Shown here piece by piece: positions 43,861 through 54,893 of a stretch of DNA of 64,000 nt (positions within the stretch are counted from its first letter, which is position 1; every line of letters starts with the position of its first letter). A program made the translations under genes and the position numbers. The notes beneath the pieces were generated by a model. It was given only the letters and a program-made list of their open reading frames with translations. It did no database searches and was not told the origin of the DNA. Source of the stretch: Rehmannia glutinosa (taxonomy: Eukaryota > Streptophyta > Magnoliopsida > Lamiales > Orobanchaceae); contig CM071930.1 in NCBI GenBank assembly GCA_016081115.2, positions 45,235,335 through 45,299,334 on the forward strand. The letters run 5' to 3'.

Positions 43861-45994
43861 TATTCTATTTGTTTTTTTAATTTATGAGTTGCATGCTTTA
43901 TAAATTGCTTATGTGTGCAATTCGTTTGTGCTACAATTAATTTTATTGATGTGATATAAATTATCATGTGTTGGGAATGAATGGACATTGACATACGGGT
44001 GCTCATGTATGTGAATGTTTACTGTTTTATATTAATATTATTTGTTGGAGTTAATTTTAGACAATGTTGGTCATTCGGTATCCTCATGGTTTTTACTTTC
44101 TAGATTGATGCAGTAGGCCTTAAAATATGTATTTTTATTTTATTTTTCGAGTCATCTATTAAATAAGCCGATTTTTGGAGGTGTGTAACATCAATTTTAC
44201 GGGGATAATTTTTTTTCTTACCACCATAGGTCTAAATTATCTCCACATGAGTCATCATTGATTTCATCTGAGCTATCATTTTGATAGGCATACAATGGTC
44301 AATTAATTTACTGAACATATGCAAATGTTGTATCTCATTGTATATGGCAAAAATGTGACGACAGGAAACAACATGGAGTTATCGCTACTCAGTGTTGGTT
44401 GTCTTGACACTCCATGGTCAAAGATCGTATTCTTAGTCAAGAAATGATATCTTCGGAAGAAGAAAAGAAATTCTAGCTAGTTTATGTAAGCACTATCGAA
44501 TGTTTGACGTGAGCTATGTGCATACAGTAAGTCATGTACTTAGCAGGGTGATTGGTGAATGGGTATCGAAGTGATCCATGCTTTATTGTCATGCCGACAT
44601 GTAGATACTTAGATATCTGAACATATTGGTCTATGATTTGCTAGAGATAAATTTGGCATCTTGAAATGATGTGCATTGCGCGCACATTCATGATGTATTT
44701 TGTTGTCTTGTGATAGTAAAACCACTTTTGTGTATGGTTGGGCGCCGAACGTTGGTGGTAGACCAAACATACTTATTCGAGGTTTTACTTCACTTAAGAG
44801 TTTTTGCACATAGTTAAATTGTTCTTAGGCATACTTATATGAGCGGTGTGGGCGCTGATCCCTTTTATGAGCCTTTGTTTTAGATATGCTTCAAAGGCAT
44901 GTGAGTCATTAGGGATCAAGTAGAATTGATCATGTGGCCTATCAGAACATATTGTGATTAATGAGATATGTTAGATTCTCATTATATGTTTAGTACTTAT
45001 TTTATGAGTTGTCACCAGGCTTTAATTGGCCCTCTCATATGGGCAGTCGCGCGTGGTGCTAAGAGAGCGAGCATGATGAGACTTAAAGATTATGTAGCAT
45101 AAGGAGGTTTGCGAATGATCGCCTTCACGCTAGAGTAGTGAGGAAGGTTAATAAGTATAATTAACAGTCGCCTTAACTAGAGGTTAAGATGAGATCCGAG
45201 TTAATCAATTATGAAGTATGTCCAATCTTCATAAAAGCCTAGTTTGTAGCCGAATGTGTGAATTATCGTATGACACTTTGGGAGTGACTACGAGTAGTAT
45301 GCAGGTCATGCGCTTGTATAGCGACTGGACTAAGATTTGTATGATGTCTAGAGCGTGACATGCCTAAATGGAGTGGGAGCTCCATCATAGTATGTATACA
45401 TACTACATGTGCTTTGAGGCGACCGCCTATGGGAAAATGATTGAATGGGTCCCTGTTTCGTCACTGTATGAGCCCATATTATTTTTTTGTACCCTTTGGG
45501 ACTGTGGACCATGTCATGATGTGTAAGCTTGATGACGCTACTTTAGCATGTATCCAATGGCTATGTGTGATTCGGTCTATCGGAGCATGTCTGGGAAAGC
45601 GGTTAAGAACAAGCTAATTGGCATGTGGGGCCAATGAAGAATTAAGTTGGTAGCGCACTTATGTTCTATGATTCATACCCTAGGCGACTATTTCAAAATG
45701 TGTTTTAATAGTCATGAATATAGAAACATATTTGAGTGAGTCGAGCATGCTCTATTTATTTCATTGAGGATTTAGAGATTCTTGACTGGGTGCGACCACT
45801 TGGTTTGGGGTACATAGCGAGTTATGGAGTTGTATGATTCTGTTAGTTTGGTGATGACTTAATATAAATCTCCTTATCTATATACTTTCTCGCTTGGTCG
45901 CACGCCTTGTTGCCTATATGAAAAAAGAGACATGAGATGAGAATTATGAGAATGGGATTCGAATGAGTCGAGTCAAATATGTATGAGTGGGAGA

Positions 45995-46489
45995 TATTGG
46001 GTGCAATTAGGTTGCATCCATATTTGAGATAATAAAGAGTCCTATCTAGATGAGGTTTATCTAGAAACATCTGCCATTAGGACTCTAACTGGGACATAAG
46101 ATTGAGATATATATTGATATCTCTCCCTACAATATCAGTACAATTAAAAATATCGTCCCCTACGAGAAAAAAAATAATCTCTCTCCTAAAATTTCTCTCT
46201 ACGGTTCTCTTCTTGGAGCATCACCAAAGTTCACCAAGAGTTTAAGGTGTGCACATCAAAGTGAATAACTCTAGTAGTTATTTACACCAACGAGAAAGAC
46301 GGCTCGTGATCTTGTTCGCAGTTCAATCCAGAGGAGGCTTGTAGATGGCTTAATCATGGATCAAAAGGAGGCTTGTAGACGGGCTCAATCTTGGCTACGT
46401 GGATCGATAGTTCCGCTGCAAATCGGTATACTCGATCCACCTTATATGTGCAAATATGTGATTTAAATTTCAACCCATATTTGCTAACA
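45995..46489 (+). repeat. 3' LTR of N
   Basis: TATTGGGTGC ... TTTGCTAACA, followed by AGGAG (46490-46494), the second copy of the target duplication. Confidence 0.85.
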
Positions 46490-46740
46490 AGGAGGATGTA
46501 GGAAACAACTATTAGAGGAAGAGGAATTTTATTAACTAAATATTCTACAAAATACCAAATACATAGGTATATTTATACATGCATAAAAGACCCTTCATAC
46601 TAGCCTAATTAATAATGTAACCCAATAGACTCATCTATCTACATGCACCATATTAAATCAAGTACATTGACTAATCACATGCATGAATTATACTAACTCT
46701 AGATAAATACATGAATGAAAAGTACTAGACATGTAATAAG
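46490..46740 (-). repeat. LTR of C, outer part
   Basis: Continues C's LTR across N. On the minus strand it has a TATA box (GTATAAATATACC, TATAAATA at 46577-46570) and a CT-rich start region, consistent with a copia LTR promoter. Its outer end is not defined; 46740 is approximate. Confidence 0.5.
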
Positions 46741-46835
46741 ACGTGCCCATGCCTTATGAAAAGACCTCTTCTGGAAATTTCAAGTTACTACCATCAGCTA
46801 CGATGGCAAATAGCTCCACAAATTCCATTGGTTGT

Positions 46836-47036
46836 TTAAGCATTAAGCTCCACATTAAACTTTTGAAGGAACCAAACTTTGTTTCCTTTAAGTCCAATAT
46901 CAAGGGACTCACATACCAGATAAGAGATGACATATTGGATCAGTGTGTATCGGTACACGCGTGCTCTCCATAAAAAATGCTTGATTTTTGGAGTTCGGAG
47001 TTCGGAGTTCTTCTCAATTGCCATGTATGTTTCCAA
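46836..47036 (-). pseudogene. LINE (non-LTR) fragment, zinc-binding RT-associated region
   Basis: PKIKHFLWRA is the hallmark of the zf-RVT region that follows RT in plant L1-like elements. About 65 residues are visible, beginning METYMAIEKNSEL, then similarity fades. No RT or endonuclease is adjacent. A TCGGAGT triplet repeat near 47000 lies within it. Short, so only moderate confidence. Confidence 0.5.
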
Positions 47037-47292
47037 GCTGCATTCATTGTGCTTGAATATGATCAGGTCTTTGATGAGTTAAATTGGGTGTATTTGAGTT
47101 CATAATATTAAATTTGAAAGTTGAGCATACAGTATATAGGTCTGAAAATTAATTATATAGGTTTGAGATTGAAAAATGAAAAGTTGAAAATGTAATATTT
47201 TTCAGTGAGATTGGGTAAAAAAAAATATTTTCATATCTTAAATCTTAAAAAATGGGAAAAAACTCCAATGGGATGAAAACCATACAAGGCCT
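47037..47292. other. AT-rich non-coding gap
   Basis: Between the LINE fragment and the minisatellite; nothing recognisable. Confidence 0.5.
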
Positions 47293-47628
47293 AGTACTTT
47301 TCAGGAGGAATATTAAAATACCTATAACCGAAAAATCTAATACTTTCCAACGAGACTGTTAATATGTTTTATGATGAGACTATTAATATGTTTTATGGGT
47401 AATACTAATATTTTTTAGGGACAAATTAATACTTTTCATGAAGATTACTAAAAATACTATTCAAGGGATTACTAATACTTTTCAGTGATACTACTGATAC
47501 TTTTTGGGATGTTTATTAATTCTTTTTGGAGGAAAAATCAATATTTTTTAGGGGGCTACTATATATTTTTCAGGATGACAACTTATACTTTTTTAGGGAT
47601 ACAACTACTACTTTTATGGGGAATTACC
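47293..47628 (+). repeat. Minisatellite, about 14 degenerate units of 21-28 bp
   Basis: Units follow the rough consensus ATACTTTTCAGGGATTACTA, for example ATACTTTTCAGTGATACTACTG, ATACTTTTTGGGATG and ATATTTTTTAGGGGGCTACTA. The array ends exactly where the E2 LTR begins. Confidence 0.72.
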
Positions 47629-48199
47629 TGTCACACCCCAAAACAGAAGTTGTGACGCGAAATTACAAAACTTATACCGGTTTACCAGCCGGCCTAATAA
47701 TCCTTCAACATATATCAATAGTAACGATAAAATCCCAATTAAGTATAACTAAGGGAATAGCTAAGTCAGAGTATAGTTCTAGCGGAATCCAAAAGAAAAT
47801 ATCATACAACATCATAATCGTACCTCGGGATCCTACGCCCGGCTATTACATCAAATAAGATCAAAGTACAATTTAACATCCATCGTCTTATCAAATCCAA
47901 ATTACAATATTGAAACTAAACCACGTCTTGGAAGTAGTCACCACCAGCGTTCTGATATGGTTCTTCATCTTCTGGTTGATAAAAAGGTGGGATGAGACAA
48001 AAATTCTCAGTGGGTGGGTGCCGGTGTGCGAGTGTGGCTCACTTTTATGCACGAAAAATGGTTTCATGGAAATCAATGCATGAGAGTGCATATGACTTTA
48101 TCTCGTTATTGGTATTTCTCTTTCAATTAAACATTATGTTAGATTGGTCAGAATCAATTAAGCATTATTATTGTCTTATTAAATTTACTTTCACTTTCA

Positions 48200-48431
48200 T
48201 TTGAATAAGGTCGTAGCCAATATCTCACTTCACTTGGATAAGGTCGCATCCAGTATCCCACTTTAATTTAGATAAGGCCATAGCCAGTATCCCACTTCAC
48301 TTGGATAGGGCCGTAGCCAGTATCCCACTTCACTTGGATAGGGTCGTAGCCGGTATCCCACTTAATTTGGATAAGACTGTAGCCAGTATCCCACTTCACT
48401 TTGATAGGGCCGTAGCCGGTATCCCACTTTA
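48200..48431 (-). repeat. 33-bp tandem array in the E2 3' LTR (about 7 units)
   Basis: Units of 32-34 bp around GCCGTAGCCAGTATCCCACT, alternating between a CACTTCACTTGGATA and a CACTTTAATTTGGATAA half. On the minus strand they stay open as repeated KWDTGYGPIQV, an accidental reading since the length is a multiple of three. Confidence 0.9.
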
Positions 48432-48610
48432 AATTTCCACTTTCATTTTTCATTTTCAGTTCCACTTAAATTTCACTTCAAATTTCAATTCAAATTTCAC
48501 TTCAAAATTCACTTTAAATTTCATTTAACTCTTCACTTCAAAATCTCACTTTAATTCCACTTTACGTTTCACTTAAATTTTTACTTCAAAATTTCTCTTC
48601 TAATTATACT
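48432..48610 (+). repeat. Degenerate CACTTCAAATTT array
   Basis: Follows the 33-bp array in both E2 LTRs (also about 56883-57060). Roughly 12-bp units, strongly degenerate. Confidence 0.65.
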
Positions 48611-51489
48611 TTTAATATTTATAAGTTTGCTCGTTCAAGAGAATTCATAAAAATCAGTTAGCAAGGTCAGGGTGATCTTGGTCACACAATGTGCGACATT
48701 TATTTTTAAAAGTCACAGTCTAGTTATCGAGCGGATAATTTAGCCAATTTTGATATTTGGTTCGGTGCATTATGTTCATGCTCGATATTTTTTTTTGTTA
48801 GATAATTATGAAAAATATATCTTAAAATTTTATAAGTTAACCGAGTTTGAAAATATCAATTTCAAGGCCCTTAGCAAATTTTAAAATAAAAATCATTTTT
48901 ACTAAGGAGAATATTTCCGTACCGGATTCTAAAAATCCGATATGTTTCAATTCCGGACTCAGAAAAGGGTAAGGTCAATTTCAAAAATTTTCTAAATTTC
49001 CAAAGGGTTATATTTTTTAGATACTCAGGATAGATTTATAAAATTTGCAGATTTGCATTTTCCAAAATTACGGTTTTTGACTTGATATTTTCGAATCAGG
49101 TAACACTTAAATCGGAAAGGGTTTTGAGATGATTCCAATTTTCAAATACTTCTTAGGACAGTAATAAATTGTGGTTAAAGCAGTTTTAAAAAATTCGCAA
49201 GTTAGGTAGTACCCCAGTTTTAAAAATTATAATTTTGGCCCAAAATTATTTTTTTGTCGTTTAAGGCTCGTTTCACGTCGGATGGTTTTGAATTTTGAAC
49301 TGAAGGTTCAAAATATCATAATAAATAAGTGAGTAAAATTTTGAGGCACCTTTATTGGTCAAGTTTTGAAAATTATAGTTTTGGTCATTTAAATTTTACA
49401 ATTTTATATAATTGTATCAGGTTTAATCCTCATTGTGTTTTCTTTCAAATCACTTCATATATAAAATTTACAGAGTCTTGGGTCCAATACTTTGAAATTT
49501 CAGAGAAGACCTTCACAATTTTTAATATTTGTACTTTTGGCCCCATATTTTACAATAATTACAAAAATATCCCAAGCTTCAAATTTCTTTGTACAAGTTA
49601 CAAGTCCAGAATTCCAATAATATCTAAAAATTCATATTAATCATTTCTAAAACATATTTGGACATGCATAGCATCATAAATCATAAAAACATATTAATGA
49701 GCATTTTATCAACAATTTATGCAAGAAAGAATATCATACTCATCTTTTTTTCCCCCTCAAAATCTCATAAATACTTGTTATATTTCAAAAAAATACCACA
49801 GTATCACATGAGAATGCATTATTATTCACTAGTAGAAAGAATGATGCATTTTTGGATAAATATTTTTCACCCACCTAGTAGTAGTTTTTCGGGTTGTGTT
49901 TAAAAGCGAAGATCTTCTCAAGAATCCAAGCTTTTGGTCCTAATACTCCAAGTTTAGCCCCCAAATGTCACCATATCCATTTTGTGGTATTAAAATTGAG
50001 GCCTCAAGTCCAAAGAAATTATATTAAAACAAATGGATTAATTATTACCTTAATATCTTCAAGTAGTCTCCAAAAATGTATTTCTTTCTTCAAGCTTCTA
50101 TCCTCAAACTTGAGCTCTATAGGTCAGTCCCTAAGCTCCAAAAATTCAAATTCTTGAGTCAAAATTAATTCCTTAAGTTGTCAAAAGGAAAAATACTAAT
50201 AATCACAATTTCTTAACTTAATTTCTTATTTTCTAGAGCGGCTTTGAATATCCTCTTCAAGCTTAGAACCAAGTCTTGATCTTTCCTTATTTCTTCAAGG
50301 AATCAACTTCTAGGAGTACCTCAATAAGAAGGATTCAACAAGGTTAGATGATGAAGGTATATACTTAAATTTTAACAATAAAAATGGAGTTGGAAGAAGA
50401 ATGGGAGATATTTTGTGAGTTTTTTTGTCTAAGTATAGAAATGAGTAGTGTTGGAAGATTGAATAGATGGAGGAAACTTTTTTGCTTATCTATATCACTA
50501 TGGCTGATTTTTTGTGTAGTGTAGGAGGGATTATTATTAATATTATTTTTTTGTCTAATTATTGGTCAAACTTGTTGGGAGATAAATAATAAAAAATATA
50601 TTGATTCCCCCCTAAAAGGATGCTATAGCCGAAAGTTGCAAGGAAGTAGGCGATTAGTTTTGGTTTTGGTGATTTAATTAGGATTTGAGGATAATTGGAG
50701 GTAAAAAAATTAAATTGAGTCCCTCCCCTATCAAGCTATGGCTGAAAGTTGCAAGGGGTATGGGATTAATTTTTGTTTTAATTTCTTTTTGGATTAAAGG
50801 TTGTTGGGAGGTAAAAAAAATGAATTGATCCCCTATTTTCCCTCTTATTGTTGAAATACATGTGGTAGGATGATAGAATTTTGTTTTCTTGTCTTTTGTC
50901 AAAGTTGGGGGAAAAAATAAAATGTGTAAGTATATATAAATATATAGAGAATAAATAAGGATGCGAAATAACAATAATGTGTACATTTCAAAATAAATTT
51001 GAAGTTGTTTTGAATGTATTACAGAATAAGGTGGAATATTTGTAGAAGGATTGAAATGTATTTCTAGACAAAAATTCTCATTTGGTTGTCCCCTATAAAA
51101 ATTGTACTATAATATTTTATTTTTCTTTGTCCTAAAATTGATGATAATTGGTGTATAATATAAATCCCAAATTGATAGTAAGTCTCATAATCACTTATTC
51201 TAAAATCGAGTTTTTAATTCTATCGGATATAAATGACACTTAGTGAAATAAGTCTACTAAATTATCAAGGAGTCCAATGTTACTAAAGTCATAAATATTC
51301 GATCAAGGATTAATACCTGAGGAGGAAATATAATCGATATGCTCAAAAATAATGAAAGAGTAATTGTCGTTGGAAGAAATAAATAAATGAGTGTCACATT
51401 TCATTTATAATAGATATTGTGACACTTCGCTAAAATTCTGTCACAATACAACATCGTATAATATGTTGAAAAAAAAATTGGTCCTCACA

Positions 51490-51506
51490 TTCTCCCCTCC
51501 TTAAAA
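51490..51506 (-). other. Polypurine tract of E2
   Basis: On the minus strand TTTTAAGGAGGGGAGAA immediately before the LTR start TGTGAGGACC. Confidence 0.75.
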
Positions 51507-51528
51507 GAATTTGGTTCCCAAATTCCTC

Positions 51529-51919
51529 CTAAAATAGTTCTGGATATTGTCTTCACATATCTTCTTCCATTTCCCACATGGCATCTTCATCTCCATCATG
51601 CGCTTGCCACACTATCTTGACGATTGGGATCTCTATTCTTCTCAGTTGGCGCAATTGTCTATCGATGATAGCGGTTTCTTAGTGTAAGACAATTTCTCTA
51701 TTATGGGTGGGATTACCCTGTGATAATGTGCTCCGGGTCGGTTGGTATTTCCTTAATCTAGAGACGTGGAACACATCATGCATACCAGCTATAGGAGGCT
51801 CTATTAAGTATCTTATATGGCCCGATGTATCTCGGGCTCAACTTTCCTCCCTTCTTAGGGTGGATTAATCCCTTTTTAGGTGAAAGTCTGAGGAATACTT
51901 TTCCCTCTTGCATAAGTAG
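51529..51919 (-). pseudogene. pol: Integrase C-terminus and chromodomain-like tail of E2 (remnant)
   Basis: After a deletion scar near 51919: FLRLSPKKGLIHPKKGGKLS, RYIGPYKI, LRQLRRIEIPIVKIVWQAHD, EDAMWEMEEDM and QYPELF, ending at 51529-51531. This matches E3 61527-61950. The tail resembles the chromodomain of Del-like elements, thought to steer integration to heterochromatin. A TGA and frame breaks are present; the zinc and catalytic domains are missing. Confidence 0.8.
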
Positions 51920-52270
51920 GCTGCCAATTCTAGATCATGCGTCGGGTGATTGGCCTCGTATGGTTTAAGCTTTTATGAGGCATAAGCAATTACTTTTCCC
52001 TCTTTCATAAGTACTACCCCCAACCCTTCTTTCAACGCATCACTATAAACGACAAAATCTTCTTTGCCGCTCGGGAGGCCCAAGACAGGAGCAGTCGTGA
52101 GTCGTTTCTTTAGTTCTTGGAAACTGGTCTCACATTCAACACTCCATTCAAACTTGATTTGTTTCTGAGTCAATCGTGAGAGTGATTTAGCATTCTTGGA
52201 GAAATCATTGATAAATCTTAGATAATATCCTGCCAATCCCAAAAATCTTCTGATCACGGTCACTATTTCT
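51920..52270 (-). pseudogene. pol: Connection and start of RNase H of E2
   Basis: IRRFLGLAGYYLRFINDFSK, then the RNase H start VVYSDALKEGLGVVLM and YASRKLKPYEANHPTHDLELAA-like wording (one stop near 51974), cut at 51920. The segment with the remaining RNase H residues is gone. Confidence 0.82.
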
Positions 52271-52272
52271 TG

Positions 52273-53194
52273 TCAATTCCACTCAACAACGATTTGTACC
52301 TTTGATGGGTCTACTGCGATTCCATCACCAGACACTATGTATCCCAGAAATGTAACTTCCTTAAGCCAGAATTCGCACTTGCTAAACTTGGCATATAACT
52401 TGTGTTCTCGTAGGGCTTCCAACACCATTCTCAAATGACGTTCATGATCCTCTCTCGACTTGGAGTCCACAAGTATGTCATCAATAAAAATCACTACAAA
52501 TTGATCTAAATTCGATAGACTCGGTGCATCAGGTCCATAAATGCTGCGAGAGCATTTGTCAATCCAAATGGCATTACTACAAACTCGTAGTGTCAATACC
52601 TAGTTTGTAATGTTGTCTTAGGTACGTATGTCTTCTTCCTTAATCTTGAGTATCCTTGTTGTAAATCAAGTTTTGAGTACACTATGGCTCCTTGGAGTTG
52701 GTCAAATAGTTCATCGATCCTCGGAAGGGATACTTATTCTTGATGGTCACGTTGTTAAGACCACAAAGTCGATGCACAACTTCAGTGTCCCATCCTCTTT
52801 CTTGACAAAAAGCACTGGAGCTCCCCATGGTGACGTATTTGGTCTAATAAATCCCACTTCCATTAGTTTTTGTAACTGAGCTTTTAATTCTTGCAATTCC
52901 ACAGGGGCCATTCTATATGGTGTTCTTGCAATTGGTGAGGTCCCTATCAACATCCCTATCGGGAGGGATAGTTGTGAGTTCTTATGGTAACACGTCTAAG
53001 TATTCCAACACTATGGGCACCTCGTGAATTTGAGTCTCATCCTTAGGTTTGTTAATTATAAATGATAAGTACCCATGTGCTCCATTAGCGATCACTTTTC
53101 TAGCCTTGATGGCCGAAATGATTGGGGCTATCGAGATCCATGCCATTCCCGATAGCTCTACTATGGATTTTCCCGGTTTAAATAACTTAACCAT
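52273..53194 (-). pseudogene. pol: Reverse transcriptase of E2
   Basis: N-terminal wording LEYLDVLP, SPIARTPYRMAPVELQELK, FIRPNTSPWGAPVLFVKKEDG, a damaged middle, then FVVIFIDDILVDSKS (YxDD equivalent, near 52490-52515) and CEFWLKEVTFLGYIVSGDGI. Several frameshifts and stops. Confidence 0.85.
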
Positions 53195-53245
53195 TTTGTT
53201 GTGACAGTCTATTTGGGCAAAGTGTTCAGATAGCCAATCCAGTCC

Positions 53246-53560
53246 TTAAATAATATCATACTCCGATATGGGCAGTAATATCAAATTAGCATGAAAATAC
53301 ACATCTTCAATTTTAACTTCACATACGTTATATATGGAGTCAGTTATTTGGCGTGCGCCCATAGGAGCTGACACCTCCAAATAGATAGGCATGCGTTCCA
53401 TGCACGTATGCAAATTATGAGCAAATTGTGGTGCAATAAATGAATGCAATGACCCGGGATCAAATAATACTTTAGCACGGTGGTCAGATACCAAAAGCGT
53501 AACTTTCACCACGTCTGTTGCATTCGTGCCTTTTTGCCCGGCCAAGGAAAATACACGAGC
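53246..53560 (-). pseudogene. Protease of E2
   Basis: AKVLFDPGSLHSFIA carries the retropepsin motif with DPG in place of the usual DSG (D[ST]GA type). A changed catalytic-loop residue in a broken copy. Flanked by gag zinc knuckle upstream and RT downstream. Confidence 0.72.
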
Positions 53561-53639
53561 TGGTGCCCTTCTCAGTTGTCCAGTCCATTCTCAGGTTTCT
53601 GAGGTGGTGCGGGTTTGTTCTCAGGGGCGGTAATCATTG

Positions 53640-54615
53640 GGAAGTCTCGTAGTATATGATGAGCGCTGCCACATTTGAGGCATTTCCCTTGTTTACGCCA
53701 ACACTGATCTGGTGTATGTCCCTGCTTGTGGTAGTGAGAGCAAATTTTGCTTTGTAGGGGCTACTTCACGTTGTTGGCCGGTCCAGTTTTGCCTTTTTGA
53801 AATTTTAGGCGGTCCAGTTGTTCTCTCAATTACTGGCCTCTTTGATCCCTGTGCCTTGTTCTCTTGGAGTTGCCCAATTCGGTTCAAATCAATTTCCACA
53901 CGAGAGGCTGCCTAACCGCAACTGAGTATGTATCTAGTTCCACTGTCAATAACTGTTTTTGTAGTTCCAATCTCAGTCCTCGAGTAAACTTATACAGTTT
54001 ATCCGCATCGGTGCTTGTGGTGCCCAAAGCGTACTTGGACAGTTGGTGGAAGTCTAATTCATACTGGGCCACAGTCATACTTCCTTGCCTGAAACGGTGG
54101 AATTCATCACGCCTAACCTCTCGGACCACTTGGGAATGTATTGGTCATTGAATTCTAAGAGAAAGTTATCCCACATTTTTCGGGTTCTGTCTTGTTCCCA
54201 CAATCTTTCAATAGACTTCCACCAATCGCGGGCGGTGGACTCCAATCTAAATACAACTATGGTGACTTGTTGTTCTCTAGTGTATCGCAAGGGAGAAAAA
54301 ATATTCTCCATTGTTCAAGCCAATCATCAGCCTTGGCATCATCTAGTTCCCCCCAAAAGACTAGTGGATCAAAACTCAAGAATCGTTCTAACACACGATC
54401 ATGTGCGTCCCACATGGATTCCTGTATGTTTCGATTTTGTCATGTCTGTTGTTGCATGAATAGCAGGATTTGCGTTGAATGGCTTGTGCTGTTAAATTAG
54501 GCCCCACAGTTGGGGGAGGTGGTGGTAGTTCGGGTGATGGTGTCCTCTCTTGCGGAGGGTTAAGGTTCTCCCTGTCCACATTATGTGGTCTTCCTCTACC
54601 TCGTTGTCTAGCCAT
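53640..54615 (-). pseudogene. gag: Gag of E2
   Basis: Starts MARQRGRGRPHNVDR at 54615, followed by a Pro-rich stretch. After frameshifts comes the retrotransposon gag core (ESTARDWWKSIE, NFLLEFNDQYIP, GSMTVAQYELDFHQLSKYA), and at the C-terminus a knuckle-like CSHYHKQGHTPDQC and CLKCGSAHH near 53660-53745. Frames change near 54390, 54120 and 53890. Confidence 0.83.
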
Positions 54616-54893
54616 CTGTGCTTAGAATAATTAGCATCCACTTAACTTATGTAGAAATTATGAGCCATGGTACATCGTGCAAGGATGTATGATATCTAAT
54701 TTAACAAAGAAAATATGTTGAATATAAGAACAACCGTATTAAGACAAGTACAAAAGTTGTATTATGAAATACTACAGTTGAATTACAATAAATAGGTCAA
54801 ATGCCAAACAATAGTAGTACAATTCATTACAGACGAGTCTTCGTGATTACAGAATTTAGATGTAGAAAGTAGAGTACAACAAAGTAAGTTATT

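Larger units (their letters stand above)
42937..45994 (+). other. Non-coding interior of N
   Basis: Only short chance ORFs. It contains a tRNA-like block at 43541-43599 (minus) and a degenerate GCTTGCAAAATTATTTTGTGCA repeat at 43670-43860. The right end is a purine-rich tract (45984-45994). Confidence 0.7.
42489..46489 (+). mobile_element. Non-coding LTR element 'N' (LARD-like)
   Basis: Two similar repeats (42489-42922 and 45995-46489), AGGAG target duplications on both sides, a primer-like site TAGTATCAGAGCC after the left repeat and a purine-rich run GAGTGGGAGA before the right repeat. These define a plus-strand LTR element about 4.0 kb long. The roughly 3.1-kb interior shows no gag or pol wording in any frame, so it must have moved with enzymes supplied by others. 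The LTRs begin TATTGGG rather than TGTTGGG. Confidence 0.85.
47629..51489 (-). repeat. 3' LTR of E2 (3.9 kb)
   Basis: On the minus strand TGTGAGGACC ... GGGGTGTGACA. It aligns to 56004-57414 at both ends, but the right copy lacks about 2.15 kb (48698-50850 here). That middle part resembles the E3 LTR, so it is ancestral. It contains a 33-bp tandem array. Confidence 0.85.

Noticed and set aside
42489..46489. N read as a minus-strand element belonging to C
   Set aside because: The AGGAG duplications, the purine run before the right LTR and the primer site after the left LTR all fit plus orientation, and C's LTR continues beyond N.
46743..46973. Plus-strand 76-residue ORF
   Set aside because: The minus strand carries PKIKHFLWRA LINE wording over much of the same bases; the plus frame has no support.
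48200..48431. CRISPR-like array
   Set aside because: Units are contiguous without unique spacers, and the DNA is plant nuclear. It is a tandem minisatellite.
48268..48465. Protein made of KWDTGYGPIQV repeats on the minus strand
   Set aside because: It is the translation of a 33-bp LTR minisatellite; unit length divisible by three keeps a frame open by chance.
50678..50986. Hydrophobic minus-strand ORF in the E2 LTR
   Set aside because: AT-rich LTR sequence giving Ile/Leu/Phe-rich chance translation; no start context or conservation in the other LTR.
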